A stretch of DNA of 64,000 nt from Nitrospira_E sp052156535 (lineage in GTDB: Bacteria; Nitrospirota; Nitrospiria; Nitrospirales; UBA8639): positions 1 through 64,000 of the forward strand of contig NZ_JBQKUP010000017.1 of the NCBI RefSeq assembly GCF_052156535.1. The letters run 5' to 3'. The notes beneath the pieces are model-generated. The model saw nothing but the letters and a program-made list of their open reading frames with translations, did no database searches and had not been told where the DNA came from. Numbering within the stretch: the first letter of the stretch is position 1; each line of letters opens with the position of its first letter. The position numbers were made by a program, and so were the translations under genes. Below are positions 53,602 through 62,731 of the stretch, one piece after another.

Positions 53602-54179
53602 AACTGCTCACACCGCAAGATCTCCTCCCGGCTGCTCAATATGAGGAAAACCGCGCCGCCATTCGGCAAAAAATTATAGCCCTTAAAAAACGGCGCCGCA
53701 TTTCTGTAGGAGAATTCGTGACGCTCGTATTTGAGAATCGGGAAACCCTGCTGTTTCAAATACAAGAAATGATTCGAATAGAGCGCATTTTTGATCCGGG
53801 AAAAATTCAGGAGGAATGTGACGTGTATAATGCCCTCCTACCCGATCGAAATGAATTGAGCGCCACACTGTTTATCGAAATCACCGATTCCGAAAAAATT
53901 CAACCGCTTCTGGATTCTTTTAAGAATATTGACCAGGCCAATACCGTGGGCATCAAGGTTGGCGATACCTCAGTTTTTGCAAATTTTGAGGCCGGGCATA
54001 GCAAGGAAGATAAAATCAGTGCCGTGCATTTTGTCCGTTTTTCCACAACCCCAAAATTTCGAGACCTCCTGGCCCAGGAGGAAGTCCCTGCCTTTCTGAC
54101 TATCCTCCACCCTCAATATCGTGCAGAAGCCCCAGTTTCTCCGGAGTTGAGGCAGGAATGGCTAAAGGATCTCAAGTGA
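53598..54179 (+). CDS. DUF3501 family protein
   Basis: 193 residues. KLLTPQDLLPAAQYEENRAAIRQKIIALKKRRRISVG and VTLVFENRETLLFQIQEM match the DUF3501 start. Function is not known; the family is found with rubrerythrin and CCG-domain oxidoreductases, in the same order as here. ATGA overlap with the upstream gene implies coupled translation. Confidence 0.9.
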   Translation: MKLLTPQDLLPAAQYEENRAAIRQKIIALKKRRRISVGEFVTLVFENRETLLFQIQEMIRIERIFDPGKIQEECDVYNALLPDRNELSATLFIEITDSEKIQPLLDSFKNIDQANTVGIKVGDTSVFANFEAGHSKEDKISAVHFVRFSTTPKFRDLLAQEEVPAFLTILHPQYRAEAPVSPELRQEWLKDLK

Positions 54180-54230
54180 TTCATCATCCATGCCGTGCAT
54201 GGTTCCGCAATGTCGCAGGTCCTCTATAAA

Positions 54231-54259
54231 TTGACAAGATTAAAAGTCGTGCTTTAAGA
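54231..54259 (+). promoter_or_regulatory. Promoter of erpA
   Basis: TTGACA (54231-54236), 17-base spacer, TTAAGA (54254-54259); a close match to the housekeeping sigma consensus at -35 with a weaker -10. Position 90 bases ahead of the ATG leaves a leader that contains the hairpin 54279-54300. Confidence 0.6.
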
Positions 54260-54278
54260 TGTAAGCTCAATGTTGGAT

Positions 54279-54300
54279 TCCTTTCAACCGATTGAAAGGA
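54279..54300 (+). promoter_or_regulatory. Leader hairpin of erpA
   Basis: TCCTTTCAA and TTGAAAGGA, a perfect 9-bp stem with a CCGA loop, about 48 bases above the start codon. Could regulate message stability or Fe-S supply; not matched to a known element. Confidence 0.45.
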
Positions 54301-54348
54301 AAGATGAATCTACAAAAATAATGTGATTATAAGGAGGATACAACGACT

Positions 54349-54669
54349 ATGGTAACAATTACCCCGATCGCAGAGCAGAAGATTAAGGAACTGATTAAGG
54401 AAGAAGAAAATTCTGTCGGTTTGCGTATTTACGTCAAAGGCGGCGGATGCAGCGGCTATCAATATGGAATGTCATTTGAAGATAAAACCAGCGATGATGA
54501 CACCATCATCGAAAAAGGCGACGTGAAGGTCATTGTGGATTCCCAAAGCGCCCCAATGCTTAGCGGCGCAGAAGTCGATTACGTTGATAGCCTGCAAGGG
54601 TCGGGATTTGCCATCAAAAATCCTCAAGCGAAGTCCACCTGTGGATGTGGAAGCTCATTCTCGACCTAG
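54349..54669 (+). CDS. erpA: A-type Fe-S carrier ErpA/IscA family
   Basis: 106 residues; AAGGAGG upstream of the ATG. The ligand Cys residues are in GGCSGYQYGM and CGCGSSF near the end, in the order typical for ErpA-like carriers. It is separate from the isc-operon copy at 62.3 kb, so the genome has at least two A-type proteins, which usually hand clusters to different targets. A dedicated promoter and terminator enclose it. Confidence 0.92.
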   Translation: MVTITPIAEQKIKELIKEEENSVGLRIYVKGGGCSGYQYGMSFEDKTSDDDTIIEKGDVKVIVDSQSAPMLSGAEVDYVDSLQGSGFAIKNPQAKSTCGCGSSFST

Positions 54670-54699
54670 AAAATAATCACTCAGAACCCTAACCAAATT

Positions 54700-54750
54700 A
54701 GGGCTGGACTTGGGCTTCCATAGGCGACCAAGATCCAGCCCTTTTTCTTT
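54700..54750 (+). terminator. Rho-independent terminator of erpA
   Basis: AGGGCTGGA with CTTGG pairs with CCAAG and TCCAGCCCT around a loop of about 14 bases and is followed by a T-rich run. The next gene starts 15 bases after it, so it also bounds that gene's promoter space. Confidence 0.8.
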
Positions 54751-54764
54751 TCTATAGAGGCTGT

Positions 54765-55559
54765 ATGCCTAAAGCGACCCTCACCAAACGTTTAGAGTTT
54801 TGCTCCTCTCACCGCTACCACAATCCTGAATGGGATGACGCAAAAAATCGTGCGGTTTTTGGTCTTTGTAACAATGTGAATACCCATGGCCATAATTATT
54901 TATTGGAAGTCACCTTGCGGGGAGACATCGACCCTGTCACAGGAATGATCATCAATTTATATGACTTAAAACTCATTTTAAATCAGGTCCTGGAACAATT
55001 TGATCATAAAAACTTAAATCTCGATACCCCATATTTTTCCGAGAGAATTCCCACGACCGAAAATCTCGCAGTCACTCTCTGGCACATTTTGGAAAAACAT
55101 CCAGACCTCCCTAATCCGGATGCCCTTCGTCTTTATGAGGACGAAACTCTCTACGCCGAGGTGAATGCAAGTTTTATGGGTGATGCCCTCCAACCTGCTA
55201 ACGTGGAATCGGCCATCATCGCTCGACATTATGCGTTTTCAGCCCTGCATCAATCCGGGACAGGGCATACGCAAGGGCATGATTATGCTCTGTGGATTGC
55301 CACTAAGGGCCAAATTTCCAGCGACACCGGGCAGGTTATGAATTTACAGACTGTGGATCAAATCGTCAGAAACCAGATCCTTGCACGATTTGACCAGCGA
55401 AATCTAAGCCAGGATCAGGCCTTTGCCAACATTCCCGTCACAAACTCCGCGCTGGCCAAGGTCATCTGGGAAACACTGGAGCCCCACTTCCACACCCCTC
55501 CGCTATGCCGAGTCTCCGTGAGCCAACAACCCGGTACCGTGGCTGTGTATTCTGTATAG
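54765..55559 (+). CDS. Tandem PTPS/QueD-like protein (6-pyruvoyl-tetrahydropterin synthase fold, two copies)
   Basis: 264 residues, twice the usual 120-140. The first half has the zinc His16 (FCSSHRY), Cys35 (FGLCNN) and HGH pair (THGHNYLLE) of PTPS, plus the DH-like motif FDHKNLN. The second half repeats the pattern (YAFSALHQ, TQGHDYAL, FDQRNLS) but loses the Cys and the DH pair, so it is likely inactive or structural. Gene duplication and fusion explain the layout. Function could be queuosine/folate pathway or a tetrahydropterin step. GAGG is six bases before ATG. Confidence 0.85.
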   Translation: MPKATLTKRLEFCSSHRYHNPEWDDAKNRAVFGLCNNVNTHGHNYLLEVTLRGDIDPVTGMIINLYDLKLILNQVLEQFDHKNLNLDTPYFSERIPTTENLAVTLWHILEKHPDLPNPDALRLYEDETLYAEVNASFMGDALQPANVESAIIARHYAFSALHQSGTGHTQGHDYALWIATKGQISSDTGQVMNLQTVDQIVRNQILARFDQRNLSQDQAFANIPVTNSALAKVIWETLEPHFHTPPLCRVSVSQQPGTVAVYSV

Positions 55560-55681
55560 CCTGAATCTGGAAGCACCATCTCGAGGACGCGCACCGACTC
55601 AAACAGGATACTCTGCCAGCTGAAAAACCCTCTGCAGGCCGGATGGAACCCGGACCTGGTGAAATTTCCCCAAAACAAAAT

Positions 55682-56020
55682 TTAGGTTTGGATAGAGAAC
55701 GATTGCCGAATTAAGTCGGCCAGTTCGGCGGGTTCTAATTTTCCCTCTTTGGTAAGCACAAGGGTTCCATTGGAAAAGAAATGGGTGGTGGGATACGTTT
55801 CAAATTGATGGCGCTTTTTAATGGCCCGACACCGCCCCGGAACGTGCATTTTAGCCTTTCCAAATCGCACATTCGAATACTGTTGAGCAATGTCCGCAAG
55901 AACAGGATCATAGGCTTTACACGGTTCGCAGGTCGCAATGCCATAGGCCACAACCGCAGCTGAAGCCTCCGTAAACCCTTCATAATTGTCATCGTTCACA
56001 TCTTCAACGATACCGGACAT
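55682..56020 (-). CDS. Thioredoxin-like protein
   Basis: About 112 residues from the ATG at 56020 (GAGG ahead); a TTG 18 bases upstream could be used. The CxxC is CEPC in YGIATCEPCKAYDP, and the cis-Pro block YPTTHFF with a GTLVLTKEGKL strand fits a thioredoxin fold. No signal peptide, so cytoplasmic. It probably reduces the peroxiredoxin encoded just upstream on the same strand, though spacing is about 80 bases. Confidence 0.88.
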   Translation of the reverse strand: MSGIVEDVNDDNYEGFTEASAAVVAYGIATCEPCKAYDPVLADIAQQYSNVRFGKAKMHVPGRCRAIKKRHQFETYPTTHFFSNGTLVLTKEGKLEPAELADLIRQSFSIQT

Positions 56021-56098
56021 CACAGCCTCGCTGTCCAAGATTACAGGCCGAAGGGGTAGGATTAAGTACCAACCCCTTCGGTCAGAGCATCTTCTTGA

Positions 56099-56572
56099 TT
56101 ATTTCAACTTCTGCAACGCTTCCAAAATTTCTTTGTCGTCACGAGCGGTTTTGATATCTTGAACTTTCGCATAGGCCACTTTTCCATTTTTATCCACAAT
56201 GACGGTAGCCCGCTTTGAGCAATTCAACGGCTCAAAATACAATCCATAGGCCTTTGATACCGTCCGATGCATATCGGCGAGTAATTGATGCTTAAGATCT
56301 AAGGAATCCGCCCAAGCTTTGTGGGAAAAAAAGCTATCACAGCTAATGCCAAAAATTTCGGCATTGACTGATCCAAAATTAGGAAAATCATCGGTCAAAC
56401 ATTTATTTTCTCCGGTACAAACCGGGCTCCAATCCAGAGGATAAAATGCCAGAACCACGTTCTTCTTTCCGCGATAGTCGCTGAGCTTAATATCCTTTTG
56501 GTCCTGGTCTTTTAATGTAAAATCGGGGGCTGTGTCTCCGACTTTAACTTCTGCGGCAACATCTGTAGACAT
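56099..56572 (-). CDS. Peroxiredoxin (AhpC/TSA, BCP/AhpE type)
   Basis: 157 residues. Peroxidatic Cys52 lies in the P-x3-S-x2-C motif (PLDWSPVC); Cys58 may be resolving, as in some BCP-like enzymes. FGISCDSFFSHKAWADSL and the catalytic Arg region in KRATVIVD fit the family. Removes H2O2 and organic peroxides with thioredoxin. Forms a likely operon with the thioredoxin-like gene below it, next to the PerR-rubrerythrin block. Confidence 0.93.
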   Translation of the reverse strand: MSTDVAAEVKVGDTAPDFTLKDQDQKDIKLSDYRGKKNVVLAFYPLDWSPVCTGENKCLTDDFPNFGSVNAEIFGISCDSFFSHKAWADSLDLKHQLLADMHRTVSKAYGLYFEPLNCSKRATVIVDKNGKVAYAKVQDIKTARDDKEILEALQKLK

Positions 56573-56966
56573 AATGACTCTCCTTCGTTGTTATGGAAAT
56601 GCCGAAAATTCACTTGACCTTTGGTGGTAACATGGGGTGAAAAAGTTTGTCAATCTGGCAGAAGCCCTACAGAATTGTCCATTTAGCCCTAACGAATTTC
56701 CACTCCGGATGTAGTTTGCTGAGTCCCCAGAGCCGTATGGGGTTCAAATCTGCTATCTTCCCTCACACCAATTTTCACCACCTCTAATCCCAACATCGTT
56801 GACATATGCCATGGCGGCATACTTGCCGTTCTCGGAAACAGATATCGATCTTGTGTTTTGGTCTATCTCGGGGTATCGTAAACAAAAGGCCAGTGAAATC
56901 TTCTTCCTCCTTGATACCATCCAAAATCTTCCCAATCTCTAGGCTATTGTTGGTTACGTATGCTTT
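56573..56966. other. Divergent intergenic region, about 394 bases
   Basis: Between the peroxiredoxin and PBP1A genes. Only short low-quality open frames. It must hold promoters for both; none clear enough to mark. Confidence 0.5.
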
Positions 56967-59366
56967 ATGAGTAAATTTCAGGCGTTTTTTTCTACCCTAC
57001 GCGGCTGGTCCTGGCTTCGAATAACGATGATCACCACGTTCCTTGGCTTATGTGTCGGGGTAGGAGGTCTTGCGGGAATTCTCTGGATTGCGACCCGTGA
57101 TCTTCCCACATTCGACTCCTTTCAAGACTACCATCCGAGTTTAGTATCTAGAGTCTATGCAGATAACGGTGAACTCATTGGGCAATTTTTCATCGAACGT
57201 CGTCTGTATACGCCTATCGACAAAATTCCCAAAGCCTTCACACAGGCGGTCATTGCAACAGAAGATACCCGATTTTTTGATCACCCTGGGCTGGACATTG
57301 TCGGCATCGGCCGGGCCGCCTGGACCAATCTCAAAAAAGGTGGCCGTTTTCAAGGCGCGAGCACCATTACCCAACAGTTAGCCAGAGCTCTTTTTCTTTC
57401 TCCCGAACGAACGTATCAGCGAAAAATTAAAGAGCTTATTCTCGCAGTGAAAATGGAATGGGTATTAACCAAAGAGCAAATTCTAGAAATGTACTTAAAC
57501 CAAATTTATTTCGGTCACGGTGCCTATGGAGTGGCCGCCGCCGCCTTAACCTATTTTGATAAAAACGTCTCGGATTTGAGTCTTCCTGAATCGGCATTTT
57601 TGGCTGGTCTCCCTAAAGCTCCAAACACCTATTCTCCCTATCGAAACCCGGATCTGGCTAAGTCGCGGAAAGAATTGGTCTTAGGGCGTATGGTAGAGGC
57701 CGGGTATATCACCAACGAGGAGGCGCAGGCCGCCATGGCCACGACTCTAGCCTACCGCCATCAATCCATAGAACCGATCGCGGCCTATTTCCTGGAAGAG
57801 GTGCGTCAACACTTGGTGGATCGGTACGGAGAAACTCTTGTGTATAAGGGTGGACTGCGAATTTACACCACCTTAAACATTGCCATGCAGAAAATCGCGG
57901 AAGAAGCGGTTCGTACAGGGCTCCGCCAATTAGATAAACGTCAAGGCTGGCGAGGACCGATTGAACATATTGCCTATTCCAAAGATTTCACGCCCCCCGA
58001 CACCTTTCCGGAGCTACAGAGTCCAAAGGCAGCTCTTGTCCATGGCCTCTACCGAGCGCTCGTGACCGACGTGACCAAACAATCTGCTCAAATTTTGATT
58101 GGAAATACCTATAAGGGCACTATCCTTTTCGAGGATATGCGATGGGCCCAGCGGCGATTGGAGAAAAGCGGGGATGTGGGAACAGCGGTCGTTCGGGATA
58201 AAGCCACTCCCCTCCAACTCCTCAAGGTCGGAGACATTATTGAAGTCGCCCCGAAAAAAGGCACGGTCGAGTCAGGCGAATTTGTTTTAGAGCAAACTCC
58301 AATCGTGGAAGGCTCCCTCATCGCCATGGATCCGAGGACAGGCGCCGTGCAATCAATGGTGGGAGGGTATGACTTCACTCGAAGTCAGTTTAATCGTGCA
58401 GTGGTTGCCCGTCGACAACCCGGCTCCGCCTTCAAGCCACTCATTTATGCTTCGGCGCTTCAACAAGGTCTGACACCGGCAACCCTGATTCTTGATGCCC
58501 CCGTCGTTTATGAAGACGAGGATTTAGACCGGGTATGGAAACCGGAAAATTATGAAAAACGCTTTTTTGGAACCATTACCCTTCGCGAAGCACTGCGCCA
58601 TTCCCGCAACGCCGCAACTGTCAGATTGCTTGAACAAATCGGAGTGCCTCAGGTTGTCAATATTGCCAGCAACCTGGGAATTCGAAGTCCCCTCAGCCAG
58701 GACCTTTCTTTAGCCTTGGGATCGTCCAGCGTGACGCTCCAAGAAATCACCTCCGCGTATGGCGTCTTCGCGAATCAGGGTTTGTGGCTTGAGCCTTACC
58801 TGATTACACATGCCGAAAACCTCAATGGGGAGATCTTAGAACAACACCAGTTCGAACCTCGACAAGCCATGACCAAGGAAAACGCCTACCTGATCACCAA
58901 TATGCTCATGGATGTCATTCAAAGCGGAACCGGAAGACTTGCAAAATCTATTGGCCGGCCGTTGGCAGGGAAGACTGGAACGACAAATAGTTATAACGAT
59001 GCGTGGTTTGTCGGGTATGCCCCGAATTTGGCGACAGGAGTATGGGTGGGATTTGATGGGGTCCGAACACTCGGCAGATTGGAATCCGGGGCGCATGCGG
59101 CCCTGCCAATTTGGACCAAGTTTGTTGATCAAGCCCTGCTACACACACCAGTTATGACCTTTCCTATTCCTAATGACATTCAATTCGCGCAGATCGACAC
59201 CAAGACGGGTGACCTGCCCTCCAAGACCAGTCGAAACATCAGTACGGAAGTTTTTCGTAAAGGAACGGAACCAGGAAAAGCGGCCCCTCAGAAGGCGAAC
59301 CCTATGGATTTTTTTGAGTTCGACCGGTTGAACTCGGATTCATCCAACCAGCTTTCCCCGTTTTGA
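56967..59366 (+). CDS. Penicillin-binding protein 1A (bifunctional class A PBP)
   Basis: 799 residues. N-terminal transmembrane anchor (MITTFLGLCVGVGGLAGILWI). GT51 glycosyltransferase at about 50-230 with ATEDTRFFDHPG and QGASTITQQLARALFL. Transpeptidase with SxxK (QPGSAFKPL), SRN-like (HSRNAA) and KTGT motifs. Builds and cross-links peptidoglycan. Standing alone; the short Pro/Lys tail ends after DFFEFDRLNSD. The convergent iscX follows. Confidence 0.95.
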   Translation: MSKFQAFFSTLRGWSWLRITMITTFLGLCVGVGGLAGILWIATRDLPTFDSFQDYHPSLVSRVYADNGELIGQFFIERRLYTPIDKIPKAFTQAVIATEDTRFFDHPGLDIVGIGRAAWTNLKKGGRFQGASTITQQLARALFLSPERTYQRKIKELILAVKMEWVLTKEQILEMYLNQIYFGHGAYGVAAAALTYFDKNVSDLSLPESAFLAGLPKAPNTYSPYRNPDLAKSRKELVLGRMVEAGYITNEEAQAAMATTLAYRHQSIEPIAAYFLEEVRQHLVDRYGETLVYKGGLRIYTTLNIAMQKIAEEAVRTGLRQLDKRQGWRGPIEHIAYSKDFTPPDTFPELQSPKAALVHGLYRALVTDVTKQSAQILIGNTYKGTILFEDMRWAQRRLEKSGDVGTAVVRDKATPLQLLKVGDIIEVAPKKGTVESGEFVLEQTPIVEGSLIAMDPRTGAVQSMVGGYDFTRSQFNRAVVARRQPGSAFKPLIYASALQQGLTPATLILDAPVVYEDEDLDRVWKPENYEKRFFGTITLREALRHSRNAATVRLLEQIGVPQVVNIASNLGIRSPLSQDLSLALGSSSVTLQEITSAYGVFANQGLWLEPYLITHAENLNGEILEQHQFEPRQAMTKENAYLITNMLMDVIQSGTGRLAKSIGRPLAGKTGTTNSYNDAWFVGYAPNLATGVWVGFDGVRTLGRLESGAHAALPIWTKFVDQALLHTPVMTFPIPNDIQFAQIDTKTGDLPSKTSRNISTEVFRKGTEPGKAAPQKANPMDFFEFDRLNSDSSNQLSPF

Positions 59367-59407
59367 TAGAACTCTTCAGCAGGCAGAATACACCGTAACA
59401 CGCGTTC

Positions 59408-59626
59408 TCAGGACTGGGCATCCTGAAACTCTTCATACCAGGCCATTTGAATGGCCTCCAGCTTTTTTTCATTGGACGTTTTGGGATCGTCCTTAAATTC
59501 AGGAAGGGCAACCACCCACGCATGTAAATCCGTAAACCTGACCGTTAACGGATCAAGGTCGGGATGCTCTTCCTGCAGGCGAATAGCAATATCTTCAGTG
59601 TCACCCCACATGAATTCCTGAGCCAT
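59408..59626 (-). CDS. iscX: Fe-S assembly protein IscX
   Basis: 72 residues. MWGDTEDIAIRLQEEHPDLDPLTVRFTDLHAWVVAL and DDPKTSNEKKLEAIQMAWYEE match IscX, the small frataxin-like modulator of IscS. Last gene of the isc run; there is no fdx gene between it and hscA. Confidence 0.95.
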   Translation of the reverse strand: MAQEFMWGDTEDIAIRLQEEHPDLDPLTVRFTDLHAWVVALPEFKDDPKTSNEKKLEAIQMAWYEEFQDAQS

Positions 59627-59685
59627 GATTTCTTCCCCTTGAATTAATGGGTTTTACCCATGCCGAAAGTCTCCCTATTGAGGGA

Positions 59686-61503
59686 TTATTTAATGACGTC
59701 GGATAATTTCTTACTTTCGAGCGCTTCTTTCAACGTGGCATCCATCAACACTTCGGCCAAATGGTGCGTCGTTTTTTCAACCTCAGCAATTTTCGCACGT
59801 ATGGCACGATGATCATCCCTGTCTTTAACTTCACCAAGCTGCCGTAAAATCTGACGAATGCTTTCCGTTTCCTTTTCATGAATTAAATTCGCTGCACGCC
59901 CCAGAGCTTTTTCGGTCGCCACGATGATCGCATTGGCTTCATTCCGTGCTTCTATAATCTGACGGGCTTTGATGTCTTCTGTGGCAAATTGGAAAGAATC
60001 ACGAACCATCCCTTCCACCTCATCGTCGGTCAGTCCATGAGAAGGCTTCACCTGAACCGATTGCGCCTCACCGGTCCGGATATCCCTGGCCGTCACCTGT
60101 AGGATCCCATTGGCATCAATGAGAAAGTTGACTTCCACGCGAGGGACTCCTGCCGGCAACGGTGGAAGCTTTAATTGGAAACGGGCCAAACTTCGATTAT
60201 CTTTAACCAATTCCCGTTCTCCCTGGAGGATATGAATATCCACCGAGGTCTGCCCATCGACATAAGTCGTAAACATTTCCTTTGCACTGGTTGGAATGGT
60301 GGTATTTCGACGGATCAGCGCACTCATGACCCCGCCCATCGTTTCGATTCCCAGTGACAAGGGAGTCACGTCCAGTAACAACAGGTCTTTGGTATGCCCA
60401 CCTAAAATATCCGCTTGTACAGCCGCCCCTAACGCGACAACTTCGTCAGGGTTCAGTTCAGAGTGCGGCTTTTGGCCAAACAGTTCTTCCACTTTTCGCC
60501 AAACCAGTGGCATGCGAGTATTCCCGCCGACCAGGACCACTTCATCAATCTGGCTGGCGGTTAAGCCTGCATCTTTGAGGGCAAGCCGACAGGGGGCGAG
60601 GGTTCTTTCCACCAAATCCATCGTTAACATTTCCATGCTCTCCCTCGTCCATACCTTTTCATACGTCGAATTGGGAAGCTCTATCACCGCCTGAGTTTGG
60701 GTTTCATCCGACAACCGGATTTTGACACGTTCCGCCTCCAACCGAACGGTTTGCATTAAATCGGGATTCTCCCCGACCCTAAGGCCTTGAGTTTGAAAAA
60801 TATCATCAACCATCACATCGACCAGCAGTTGATCGAAATCATCTCCCCCTAAATGGGTATCCCCATTCGTTGCCAGAACTTCAAAGATTCCATCTTTTAA
60901 TTTGAGAATAGAGATATCAAACGTCCCTCCGCCTAAATCATAGATCGCGATTAGACCTTGTGTCTTTTTCTGCAGGCCATACGCTAAGGAAGCGGCTGTC
61001 GGCTCATTGATGATACGCAGGATCTCTAACCCGGCAATCATACCCGCATCTTTGGTGGCTTGCCGCTGACTATCATTGAAATACGCCGGAACGGTGACCA
61101 CAGCCTTGGAGATGTCTTCCTTTAAATAATCCTCAGCTCGCCGTTTTAATTCTTTCAGAATCATGGCGGACACTTGAGGGGGAGAAAAGGTTTTGTCTCC
61201 AATTTCAATTCGAATGACCCCGTTTTTTTCATGAAGCTGATAAGGAAAATACTTCAGGTCGTCCTTCACGTCATCCAGCCCCTTGCCCATGAACCGCTTC
61301 ACAGAATAAATGGTGCGGGAAGGATCACGAATTAAATGGGCTTTTGCCGGCTCTCCTACGATCATCCCGTTATCAGTTAACCCGACGATGGAAGGCACTT
61401 TGGTCTGCCCATCCGGGCCGGGGATGACATGAGGCCCTTCCTTATCCATAAAGGCGATCAGCGAGTTCGTCGTTCCCAAATCAATACCAACAATGCGACT
61501 CAC
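59686..61503 (-). CDS. hscA: Hsp70-type Fe-S chaperone HscA
   Basis: 605 residues. Hsp70 ATPase with GIDLGTTNSL, DLGGGTFDISIL and GGNTRMPLVW; substrate-binding domain follows. Placement after hscB and the short length relative to DnaK support HscA. It releases the [2Fe-2S] cluster from IscU with HscB help, recognising the LPPVK motif of IscU (present in this operon). Confidence 0.96.
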   Translation of the reverse strand: MSRIVGIDLGTTNSLIAFMDKEGPHVIPGPDGQTKVPSIVGLTDNGMIVGEPAKAHLIRDPSRTIYSVKRFMGKGLDDVKDDLKYFPYQLHEKNGVIRIEIGDKTFSPPQVSAMILKELKRRAEDYLKEDISKAVVTVPAYFNDSQRQATKDAGMIAGLEILRIINEPTAASLAYGLQKKTQGLIAIYDLGGGTFDISILKLKDGIFEVLATNGDTHLGGDDFDQLLVDVMVDDIFQTQGLRVGENPDLMQTVRLEAERVKIRLSDETQTQAVIELPNSTYEKVWTRESMEMLTMDLVERTLAPCRLALKDAGLTASQIDEVVLVGGNTRMPLVWRKVEELFGQKPHSELNPDEVVALGAAVQADILGGHTKDLLLLDVTPLSLGIETMGGVMSALIRRNTTIPTSAKEMFTTYVDGQTSVDIHILQGERELVKDNRSLARFQLKLPPLPAGVPRVEVNFLIDANGILQVTARDIRTGEAQSVQVKPSHGLTDDEVEGMVRDSFQFATEDIKARQIIEARNEANAIIVATEKALGRAANLIHEKETESIRQILRQLGEVKDRDDHRAIRAKIAEVEKTTHHLAEVLMDATLKEALESKKLSDVIK

Positions 61504-61529
61504 AATATATTCCTTTTAGCTGAGAAAGA

Positions 61530-62294
61530 TTAGCCCGTGGTTTCGAGCAAATCGTTGACCATATTCCGCACATATGTTCGATTAGAAAGAATTTCCTGCA
61601 TAGCACGCAAAATAGATTTTTTTTCCTCACGCGCCTCTCCTGGAAGGGGAGTGCGGGCTTGCACCTGATCCCATTGTTTGAACTGACCCTTCAGGGATTC
61701 TTCCATTTCAGCCTGGCGGTTTTCCAAACGCTCTCGTTCGCCTTGCAACTTTTTCCGAAGGGTTTCAAGCTCAGGCGACGCGCCCTTGGGGACCAGTTGT
61801 CGGAATGTTTCCAAATCTTCTTGCAGCTCAAGAACCTCTTCAAACAAATCCGCCGGGGGATTCGATCGAATATCTTTCACCGCTCCAGCCTCCAACCGGA
61901 TCAAATATTCCGCCCGCTGAATGGGATCCTTGAGTGTGCGATAGCCGGCATTCAGAAAAGCAGAATTTCCTAAACTAATGGCTTTCTCCGATTCATCTTT
62001 TGTGGAATAAAAATCCGGATGAAAAGTCCGACTTAATTCATAAAATGTCTGCTCCAATTGTTGTTCGTCAATGTTCAGGAGACGAGGGAGCTGAAAACAG
62101 GAAAAATAGTCCAAGTCCTTTGAAAGCGGCTGAACCTTGACACATTGCCCACAGAGATATTCTCCCGTGACTTCAGATTGGCAGTGCCAGCACATACTGC
62201 GGGCCATGGGAAGTTCCCTGGCCTTTATCGTGGTTGTATGTTGGTGTTCCATGTTTTCTGGCTCTGACGACTCGGGCATGGTGAACTGCCCCAT
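61530..62294 (-). CDS. hscB: J-protein co-chaperone HscB with N-terminal Cys site
   Basis: 254 residues, longer than the E. coli form (171). J-domain with HPD (FHPDFY) about residue 90. The N-terminus has an extra CWHC...CGQC zinc-like knuckle, as in eukaryotic HSCB. The C-terminal bundle binds IscU. The start is inside a hairpin: the ATGs at 62294 and 62279 are in the two arms of the 11-bp stem at 62271-62301. hscA follows after 26 bases. Confidence 0.93.
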   Translation of the reverse strand: MGQFTMPESSEPENMEHQHTTTIKARELPMARSMCWHCQSEVTGEYLCGQCVKVQPLSKDLDYFSCFQLPRLLNIDEQQLEQTFYELSRTFHPDFYSTKDESEKAISLGNSAFLNAGYRTLKDPIQRAEYLIRLEAGAVKDIRSNPPADLFEEVLELQEDLETFRQLVPKGASPELETLRKKLQGERERLENRQAEMEESLKGQFKQWDQVQARTPLPGEAREEKKSILRAMQEILSNRTYVRNMVNDLLETTG

Positions 62295-62301
62295 GCCCGA
62301 G
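62271..62301 (-). promoter_or_regulatory. Hairpin over the hscB start codons
   Basis: CTCGGGCATGG pairs perfectly with CCATGCCCGAG around a 9-base loop. Both possible hscB start codons lie in the stem, so it may lower or regulate hscB translation against upstream iscA. Confidence 0.6.
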
Positions 62302-62336
62302 TTGTTACGTCACTATGTGATTAAAGAAGATTGGTC

Positions 62337-62696
62337 TTATGCTGAAAACGACTCTCCGCACCCACATGTCTTGGTGGCATTGGGATTGATAAATTTGAAG
62401 GCACCACTTACCATGTCCTTTTGATAATCCAAGGTCATCCCCTGGAGATAAATGGCGCTTTTGGCATCGACGATCACTTTTACGCCATCCACTTCAGTGA
62501 CGGTATCAAACTCCCCGATCTTGTCATCGAAGTTGACGGTATAGCTCAATCCCGAACAGCCGCCACCTTTCACTCCCAATCGAAGACCACCCTCAGTAAT
62601 TCCCTGAAGGTCCAATAACCGCTTGACCTCTTTCAACGCCTCATCGGTCATGGCAACCGTTGAATTGCTTTCCGTGGTTTTTGTATCCATCGCCAT
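62337..62696 (-). CDS. iscA: A-type Fe-S carrier IscA
   Basis: 119 residues. Cys ligands in GGGCSGLSY and CGCGESF. Operon position (iscU-iscA-hscB) identifies it as IscA. Delivers or stores [Fe-S] clusters. Confidence 0.95.
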   Translation of the reverse strand: MAMDTKTTESNSTVAMTDEALKEVKRLLDLQGITEGGLRLGVKGGGCSGLSYTVNFDDKIGEFDTVTEVDGVKVIVDAKSAIYLQGMTLDYQKDMVSGAFKFINPNATKTCGCGESFSA

Positions 62697-62731
62697 TTCT
62701 CCCTACAACAAATCGTGAACAGTTCCCTGAG

